This document shows, in pieces, positions 9,848 to 19,200 of a DNA stretch of 64,000 nucleotides (its first letter is position 1; the number at the start of each line of letters is the position of its first letter). The position numbers and the translations under genes were made by a program. The stretch comes from Lytechinus pictus (lineage: Eukaryota > Echinodermata > Echinoidea > Temnopleuroida > Toxopneustidae). Below the pieces are notes generated by a model that searched no databases, had not been told where the DNA came from, and worked only from the letters and a program-made list of their open reading frames with translations. The stretch covers positions 12,761,501 through 12,825,500 of the forward strand of contig NC_087258.1 of NCBI RefSeq assembly GCF_037042905.1. The letters run 5' to 3'.

Positions 9848-10837
9848 CAGTGCGTATCAATACAAAGTTTACACTTACACAAAATCCTGTAAAATGATAC
9901 ATTTGTAATATCCTGAAGATTTTCCCACATTTTAACATTGGTACAGATCCATTTAAGCAAATGAAGATATAACTGTCGAAAAATATTTCCGCTTGAGTGA
10001 GCACCACCTACTTTTGAAAAGTTAGTGAAAAATGATTTGCGCAGAACTTTGTAATAGTTATGCGAATAAAAGTAGACCTTAATCATGAAGAACATGTGGA
10101 ATTTAGCTAGTAAAATTGATTTGAAGATATATTTTACCTTTTTAACTTGTTTCCTTTCCCGAAACACTTTGAAGAGTGCATTGCGCCCCACACCACTCCT
10201 CCACACACCGAGGCCATCGTGACGATATTTGCTTTACACTGAGCTGTGATTTACATGAAATGGCTTAGGCTTGATTTTCATTTTGTTAATCATTGTCAAG
10301 CTTGGAAGAAGTGAGGAGAAACAAGTATTAAATGAAAAAATGAAATGTAAACCCACTTTAAATGATAAAAACTTTAATAGTGAACAAATGCTGAAGATGT
10401 CTGATATAAACTTTTGTTCAGATTCAGTTAGGTCCTCAGATCCAGCTGGCACAAAAAGGGTGAAGGTTGTGCTTACTAAGTGTTGAATTTTCAATTTGGG
10501 TTGCCAAATTGTTACAAAATGCTTGAATGTATCCGTTTTATTTCAATTGACTAAAAGTGCAAGGGAAATGTATGAGAAATGTTTCGCAGGGTAAGTTTGA
10601 TTTCGCCCTTTCCCCTTGACACAGCGTGAAAACAAGCATTTCTGCGCAAACAGATTTCTATGAGCTTTACAAAAATGGACAGTGTTCACTCAAGTGTAAG
10701 ATCTGTCAAAACTTTTACTTTCATTGGATGGATGAGACCCAAACCCAAGATTATATGTGAAAAAATTACCCACATGTTGTATATTTTCTTATTCCCAGGG
10801 CTTTTTCAAAGTGTAACATTTTTTTTGATACGCACTG
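9848..10837. mobile_element. TA-flanked mariner-like non-autonomous element
   Basis: The left end CAGTGCGTATCAATACAAAG and the reverse of the right end, CAGTGCGTATCAAAAAAAAT, are inverted repeats, each next to a TA dinucleotide (9846-9847 and 10838-10839). Similarity continues inward for about 45 bp and reappears further in (CGCTTGAGTGAGCACC against the reverse of the region near 10690). Ends and TA duplication are typical of Tc1/mariner; no DDE transposase frame is visible. Confidence 0.7.
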
Positions 10838-10859
10838 TATAGCCTTCCACTAGTAAAAT

Positions 10860-11475
10860 ATAAAAAAATTTAGCTCGCACTTCGCGCTTGCATCAATTGC
10901 TTACATGTAGTTCTATGACCACCCTCTTCATAGATAGATTGCTTTGGATGTCCTGTTTTTAGTTCTAAATCTGCCAAAAAAATCAGCTCGCGCCATTGCG
11001 CTCGTTTATTTCATTCTTTATTAAACATGTGTTTAACCAGTTCAGTTTTCAGGTTGAATAGTGAGAAATGTATTCTATTTATGACATGTATGAGTCACTG
11101 CAAAAAGTCATTGACAAGGCCCATTTTCAGAGCAGTTAATTCAAAATTTCAGCTAAGCTTGCATGAATATTTATATACACATTATTTTACAAACAGTGCT
11201 TGGAATGTCCAATTTTCTGGTCGGAAATCAAAATGTTCAGCTCGCGCTTTGCGCTCAAATCAATTGTTTGATTAATTTATCCATCCTCTTCATGCTTACA
11301 GTCGCATTTTCAGTTCGTATATAATTGTTTTTTCCAGCTCGCGCTTCGTGCTCACATTTTTTTGATTTAATAGTGAAATATATATTCAATTCATTGATCA
11401 CTGCGAACAGTCTTTTAGATCAGGTCTTTTTGCTTGCCAGTATATTAAAGTTTTCAGCTCGCGCTTGAAAATTTC
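10860..11475 (+). repeat. GCTCGCGC tandem repeat, second array
   Basis: Five diverged units of about 100-130 bp have the core AGCTCGCGCTT near 10872, 10986, 11239, 11336 and 11456, each preceded by T/A-rich sequence ending in TCAG. Same family as 1400-1750. Confidence 0.7.
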
Positions 11476-12058
11476 ACAGTCAGGCCACATGGAATACCAA
11501 TCTTGTTCTTAAGAAGGAAAATGTAGTAAGGACTTACCCCTAAAAAGAGAACAAAACCAGATTTTGGCGGCCGCGACGGGGAAAATGTCAATAAAAATAT
11601 TATTGTAAATATGGTCTCAAGATTATGATATTTTCACCAAAAAAAGAGAGAGGTATGGATGTTGAAAATGATGATGTGGTAGTCCTAAAGTGGTCAGAAC
11701 TCTTTTATACAAGACATCAGCTCTTCTCTTCAACTAGAAGAGATATAGAAATATGATCCAGGTATCATAGAATTGCTTTTTTGTGATCATTTTTATACAA
11801 ATTATTGCATTATCAGTAGACTTTTGCAACCAATTTTAGTGTTTCATCAGTAATTGTCTTTGTCTTTTGTTTTTCTGTTGGAATATTTAAGCTGTAATTT
11901 GTACCATTTCTTTTCATTTCCTTGTGAGAGTCAGAATTTAGTTTATGATTTATTCCCTAGACCTCTGATTTAAAGTTTGTACACATCTGTAAAAGATATA
12001 AAGCTGTCTGAGTGTATGCCAAATCCAATCTAGGTTAAAGGTCCAGCAATCACACAGA
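11476..12058. other. Intergenic DNA, nothing recognised
   Basis: A mix of AT-rich sequence with no conserved frame. A short CpG patch GGCGGCCGCGACGGGG lies near 11567. Confidence 0.3.
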
Positions 12059-12552
12059 TATGCTTTTCACACTGCACTTTTTGTCCCAAATTGGTGGTGC
12101 TAAGGGGGGGTCTTAGCCCCACCAATTTCCCGGGGTTAAGCTTAGCCCACTTCGTTTTCACACTACGTTTTTGCAAAGTGGGCTAGCACGGTAAATAGTA
12201 TGGTACTATCTGGCCCTGCAAAAAAGCAGGGTTAGCCGGCTTATTGTGGTGCTAGCACCACAATTGCGGTGCGAAGAGATGCAGTGTGAAACGAAACAGG
12301 GCTAAGCAAAAGCGGGGCTAAGCATTAGCCAATCACAGAAGTCGCAATTGCACGTTAATGCGCTCTGTATGGTAAAATCATCAATATTTATGAGCTGTGT
12401 GATTGCCCGGGGTTAAGGCGTTAATCCCAGCTAAGCAATAGTACGGGGTTAAGAAAGACAGTGTGAATCGAAAAAAAGAAAGTATGGGGTTAAGGATAGT
12501 CCGGGGTTAAGGATAGTATGGGGGGTTAAGGAAATACAGTGTGAAAAGCATA
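12059..12552. mobile_element. Inverted-repeat element rich in GGGGTTAAG motifs
   Basis: ATGCTTTTCACACTGCA at 12059 mirrors the right end TACAGTGTGAAAAGCAT at 12552. The interior repeats GGGGTTAAG/CTTAACCCC-like words at least six times and has inner inverted blocks (GTTTTCACACTACG; CAGTGTGAA). Non-coding MITE-like element about 490 bp long. Confidence 0.7.
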
Positions 12553-13299
12553 AGAGATAGTTATTCTGTTCAATCTTTGGACATCCAATGAGGATTTTTC
12601 AACCTTGTCCTGGCCTTCATGTTGGTCCTAATCATGAGGGCTATACTGTATCTGACTTTATTATCTTTGCATTGTGTACATGACCCTTATGCTAAAATAA
12701 AGAACATGCTCCCAATGGATGTGTATTCTTTGATATAGTATGATTTAATATCACATATTTTATGCATGTGTACAAAGATTTTTTTTTTTAATGGTCCAGT
12801 ATGATAACTGTGGCAATGCTGACGTGGTGAGTGAATTAAAATTTGCTGACACTAGACATTGTGATAAAGCCTGTGTCTTACGGGTGCAGCCAATTGGGCC
12901 GTCCCATCACTGATGTTCTTCGGCTTGCTTTTTGCACTGTTTAGCCAGGAAAAGTTAGATATATATATGTACCTTTTGGGTGGTAATGTAGCGAGTTATG
13001 TAACATCTGTAGGTCATAACATTTTAACTTTGGGTCATTCAGGTTGACAACACCAGTTTATCATTTGACACCCATAAATTGTCAAATTTGTTATCCCATA
13101 ATTAATGACATTTGTATAAGCAGGGAAGTGGGAGTTCTATCCTCCCACTTCCCTGGTATACATGTACATGTGTAAGTCTTTAATCATTCTTATAAGTCAT
13201 TCATACTTTGTATGTGTACAGGAGATCAGGGATGAAGATTCTGTTTCCCCTGAGGAATGGATTGGCTCTTTAATAGCTTCAGGCACATAGGAGTACAGC
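12553..13299 (+). other. Upstream region and probable 5'UTR of the GPCAT-like gene
   Basis: No coding exon is seen. A splice-acceptor-like TGTGTACAG ends at 13221; the 78 bases from there to the start codon contain an in-frame TAG 12 bases before the ATG, as expected for 5'UTR. The upstream exon that would pair with this acceptor was not identified. Confidence 0.4.
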
Positions 13300-16200
13300 A
13301 TGTCACTCGAAAACGGGAAGAGCAGCTTCTCTCTAAAGCAGTGCTCTGATGAAACAGAAGAGAATGATGTAAAATGGGTTCATTTGAACAGTAGTGCGAT
13401 CCAAGACAGCGGAGTGATGGCCGACAACGAGCTAGAAGAGATGGGACAACCGTATCCAGAAGTCCAAAATGTAGAATCCAAGCCTCAACTGGGATGCAAA
13501 GATCAGGTAGATAAATACTTACTTTTCCTTAATCCTGTGAATGCTAGAGGCATTGGCCCGTATTCTGAAGTTGGGTTTTACTTAAACTCAGGTTTAAAGT
13601 TTTGGTTTAAGTATGGATAGCCAATTGTTACATAAATCACCTAACAGTAGAGATGTCATATTTCAGCTCATTTGACTCTCAAATCATTCATAATTGTCTA
13701 GGAAGTATTAATAGGTGATTGTCTTCACCATTGAAGAATCAGCAAAGAGCACAGTAAATATAAGAAACATACAACTTTGACACTTGGCTTCCCATAATCT
13801 TAGCACAGAGTTAGACCATGGTCTAAGTTAAACCTGACTTCAGAATACGGGCCCTCATGTTTACCTGTTCATAGGTCATACATGTATTCTGTGTCTAGTG
13901 GTAATGTACTTTCCAAGACATTAGGAAAGGACTGAAGCATGCAAATGTGTACAAAAATTATGAAGTAAATTCTTACACAAATGTCTATTAAGGTGATTTA
14001 TTGAACTGTAGGCAGATGGCCCTGAAACAATGTTTTTTTAAATGACATTAGAACTACTAGTACTATTGGTATTAAAGGACTTTTTAGAGCATCAAGGAAG
14101 GTGAGGTAAGCACTCAATTGCCTTGTCATTTTTTTTTAAAGAAAGAATGGCCTTAAATGTGAGTGGAGCAGTGTGGCCCAGTTGATTAGTCTTCTGACTT
14201 TGAAACAGAGGATCGTGGGTTCGAATCCCAGCCATGGCGTAATTTCCTTCAGCAAGAAATTTATCCACATTGTGCTGCACTCAACCCAGGTGAGGTGAAT
14301 GGGTACCCGGCAGGATTAATTCCTTGAATGAATGAGCGCTGAAAAGCAGCTCGAGCTAAAGCCGGGGTAATAATAATAATAACATCGCGCCTCGGAATAG
14401 AATATTTCTAGATAGATGGCGCTATATGAATGCCTATTATTATTATTATTAATGTGCAAAAGAATCCTGAATATTAGCACTTGCTTTAATTTGAAATCGA
14501 ATTACAAATGATCAGAAAATGCTATTCTTTGCCTCTACCAACAGCTCATCAAATCCAACTGTCCGGAGAAGACAGTTTTCTTGGCGAGTGTCGCTACAGT
14601 GGTCATTGTATGCTGTTCCATGATGTCCTTCCAGTGGTTTCTACCGTACCTCTACACGGCATACCTCTTCGTCCTCTTACCAATCCGTGCCTATAAGTAC
14701 ACTGCTATGAAGTGGCAGTTCTTCCTGGCTGATTGGTGCTACGTTGCCAATTTGATGAGCCTCTTATACTTATGGTATGTCCGTCTTAATTTCTTAAACT
14801 ATGGGTGATTCAGATTCTGGTTGGGATTGATCTATATTACAATACAAGTGGAACACCTCTGGCAGTCTCGCGTGTATTACGGGATTCGATATAGCAACAA
14901 TCCAGTTTTATTGATGTAATTCATGAAACTTGGACATGAGAGTAACCATGTATCCCTGAATATCCTGTGTGCGTTTCAGGTGACCAAGACATGGCCAAGA
15001 TCAAAGGTCATTTAAGGTCAATGAACTTTGGCCGTATTGGGGATATTTGTTGAATTGGCATCATAACTTTGAAAGTTTATGGATCTGTGTAGTTCGTGAA
15101 ACATAGACATAAGGGTTATCAAGTATGTTTTGCACACATCTTAGGTCACATGATTATGGTCAAAGGTGATGTTGGGTCAATGGTCATATTATTTTATTAT
15201 TATATCAGTGTTTTCTTTTGTGAATAATTATTCAATAGCTGTTTTCAAAGTAAGCACTGTTGCTATATTGAATTGCATAATGCAGGCGAGACAGCCAGAG
15301 GCATTCCACTTGTTTCGTCAATGTCTTTGTTATCTTTTCATGTTGTCTGACATTTCTTGTCCGACACAGGGCTGCCCCATACAAATCCACCTTCTTCATG
15401 ATCGTGTTTGGCGTGTCCAACGGTCCCGTGACGTGGTCCATCATACTCTTCCGAAACTGCCTTGCCCCACATAGCATAGAGCGTATGACATGCCTCGTGA
15501 TCCATCTCATGCCTAGTTTGGTCACGTACTTGATCCGATGGTATCCCACCGAGACGTCGCAGCACTGGTACAAGGACTTTGCCGACACCACCCTTGTGGA
15601 GATTGCTACGGGATGGGAATTTCTGTGGTTGTTGGCGGTGCCACTTGCTTGCTACTTGGGCCATTTAGTAAGTGTTTGATTGTTGCACTTGTACATTACT
15701 CTTAACTCCTTGCTCTTTGCATTACGTTAGTGCATAAGGCTGCTGAATTATTTTCAGAGGTGAAAATGGCAATACAAGGATTGAAATTCAATGTAACAAA
15801 AATCTGTAACAGGACCACGCATCATGGGGTTAGAGCATATGTGGGTGATACAAATGAATAGACACTACTTCTTTTGTTTATTTGAAGTTTCAACCCAAGT
15901 CAACAGAGGCATGCCATCTTTTGTGATCGTGGTTGACTGTAGCATAAAGAAAATTTTAAATTCTTATTTTCATTTGATTTTGATGCCATATTTACTCTTC
16001 TGTTCATTCAATTTTAACACTGTTTGCATTTAAATAATATTGCTGCCGATGGAACATTGCCATTATTTTGGATATGGTTACTTAAAGGACAAGTCCACCC
16101 CAACAAAAAGTTGATTTGAATAAAAAGAGTAAATCCAACAAGCATAACACTGAAAATTTCATCAAAATTGGATGTAAAATAAGAGTAATGACATTTTAAA

Positions 16201-19200
16201 ATTTCGCTTAATTTCACAAAACAGTTATATTCACATCCTTGACGGTATGCAAATGAGGAGACTGATGACATCACTCACTCACTATTTCTTTTGTATTTTT
16301 AGCTCATCCGGCCCAAAGGGCCAGATGAGCTTATTCCGTGGCGTGGCATCCGTCGTCTGTCCACAATTTCAAAATGCTTCTTCTTCGCCATTTCAAGTCC
16401 GATTTCAATTCTGTTTGCTTTATATGATAGCACTAGGTAGGGGATTCAAAACTTCTACACAGAATTTTGAAATTAATTAAATATGCTAATTTATGCGCAT
16501 TTTTCAAAATTCACAAAAAATGCTTCTTCTTTATTTGTGGACCGATTTTGCATTTTTTGCTTCCATCTGGTAGAGCTTCATGAGGTTCACCAAACTTCTT
16601 CACAGAATTTTGAAATTTTGACTAGAACAATTTTTATTCTAATTTATGCGAAATTAATTTATGCATATTTTTTAAAATTCACATAAAATGCTTCTTTATT
16701 TGTTGACCGATTTTGATTTTTTTGCTTCCATCTGGTAGAGCTTCATGAGGTTCACCAAACTTCTACACAGAATTTTCAAATTTTCAGTAGAAAATTATTT
16801 ATGCTAATTTATGCAAAATTTATTCATAAATTACAGAAAATGCCTCTACTTTATTTGTTGACCGATTTTGATTTTTTTTCTTCAATCTGGTAGAGCTGCA
16901 TGAGGTTCACCAAACTTGTACACAAAATATTGAAATTTTGTCTAGAAAATTATTTATGCTAATTTATGCAAAATTTGTTCATAAATCACCAAAAAATGTT
17001 TTTTTTCTTTTTCATTGTTGATCAATTTCAATTTTGTTTGCTTTATATGAAAGCTCGAGGTGGTGATACAAAATTTCAACACAGAATTTTGAAACTCATT
17101 AAATATGCTAATTTATTCATATATTTCCAAAACTCACAAAAAATACTTATTTATTTGTTGATTGATTTTGATTATTTTTGTTCCATCTGAGAGCTACATG
17201 AGGTTCACCAAGGCACAACACAGAAGAAATTTTGACGAGAAAATTATTTATGCTTAATTTATATGAAATGTATTCAAAGATCACAAAAATGCTTCTATGT
17301 CATTTCTTCATCAATTTAAATTCTATATCCTCAATTTATGTCACCAATGTAACTCACTACAGTGTCAACTGGGCTGAAATCAAAATTGTGTTAAATTTCA
17401 ATGCGAGATGCCGGATGAGCTCCACATCATTGATGTGCTCCACATCATTGATGTGCTAGTATTATGTGAAATATGAAATATTCCCATTTTCTCCCTGTTG
17501 TCGTGTGAAACAACGGTTAATTCCTCCCTGAACATGTGCAATTAGCATTGTTTAATACTATATGGTTCAATCAAGTTGGTCCTTATTGTCAAATCTGTAA
17601 AAAATGAAATATTGTATAATTCAAACAGTAAAAAACAAAAGAAATAGTGAGTGAGGGACATCATCGACTGTCTCATTTGCATGTCACTGAGCTGTTCATA
17701 TCACTGTTTTGTGAAAAATAAGCAAAATTTTAAAATGTCATAACTTTCTTATTTTACATCCGATTTTGATGATATTTTCAGCATAATGCTTGTTTGATTC
17801 TCTAGACCTTTAAAGAAATGAACTAAATGTTCCAGCTCAGTTTCAGTATGGTATCTTTAATATTGGTACCAGCAAAAATAGAACTTTGACAAGTACTTGT
17901 CAAAAGTGTCAGATGTCATGTGCTTCACAAAAAGTAAATACTTAGAAGTGACCTTGCTGAAATGCCAAGAAGTCTCCTCAACCTGTTGCAACCCGTATTT
18001 TTTCACAGTTACATGGAAAATACCATTTATTTCAACATTTTCATAATGTCAGCTATACAAAGATAACAAATAGGAAACGAGGTCTATGAAAAATAAATTT
18101 GATCTTAAAGGGGTACTTTGGGCTAAAAATGATTATATCTAAATAAATAAAGTAAAATTCACCCAGCAAAATGCTAAAAATTTCTTCCAAATCTGATAAC
18201 AATAAAGTTATTGAAAATGTAGCAATGTATCAATATTTTGTAAAAACAGTTACATTTATATGTAATACAAAATTTAAAAGAAAAGTGCTAGTCAATATTT
18301 GATTTCAATGTTTATCATCCCCTGCAAAATATTGCAGATAACACGATATATCGCAAAGTATGAAAATTCATATATGTTAGCATGAGCTGCAATTCCCAGC
18401 GATAAATCACCGTAATCACAAAGCCATTATAGAATATTCAATATTTACTTATGCAGAAGAACAAGTGGGTATGATATCACCACTTTGTTCATTGAATATT
18501 CATGAAGACCTGTTTCACTGAAATAATGTGAATCTCTAAAATGTCATAACTTTGGTATTCCTTGTCCGATTTCACTGAAATTTTCAGTGTTTTGTTTTTG
18601 CTGATAATAATTTTTCTGTTAAAATCATATATTTAGCCTGGAGTACCCCTTTAACAAAAACAATACCTGTTATAAATTACATTTTATGTTAATTTTTTTC
18701 AAAAAAATTATCTGTCTTCTTTTACAGGTATTGTATTTACTATTCTTCATGTGGATTTTAGGGTGAGTACACTGTATGCACATGGACGTATCTACTACAA
18801 CTGGACATTCAACGAATCCCCTCCTTTGGGCCTAATTAAAACCGTCACCGCTAATCCTTTTATAAACATAGCGCTGGCAGCTGACACCCATCAAGCCGGT
18901 CGTGAAACACGCTGTCACTAATGGACAGCGGAAATCAATTGTGCGCTGCTCCTACACATCGCAATTTTGTTCGTTCACTTTATCAAAAGCAATACACAGC
19001 AGCGAACGTAAGCGCTATGAAAATGATCGCAGAAAGCAGGCGTGCATAAACATATTTTTTACGTACATCGCTAACAACCGCTCACAAAATGCATTTACAT
19101 CACCGTGCAGATTATAATAAACAAAGCAAAAAAGTAAAAACTCGACGGAGAAATGTGCGGAAAGACTTTAAAAACGCATCTTTTGCAGACAATATTGATG

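Noticed and set aside
10234-10494. Short frames on both strands in 10.2-10.5 kb
   Set aside because: They overlap each other inside the mariner-like element and show no transposase motif such as a DDE triad.
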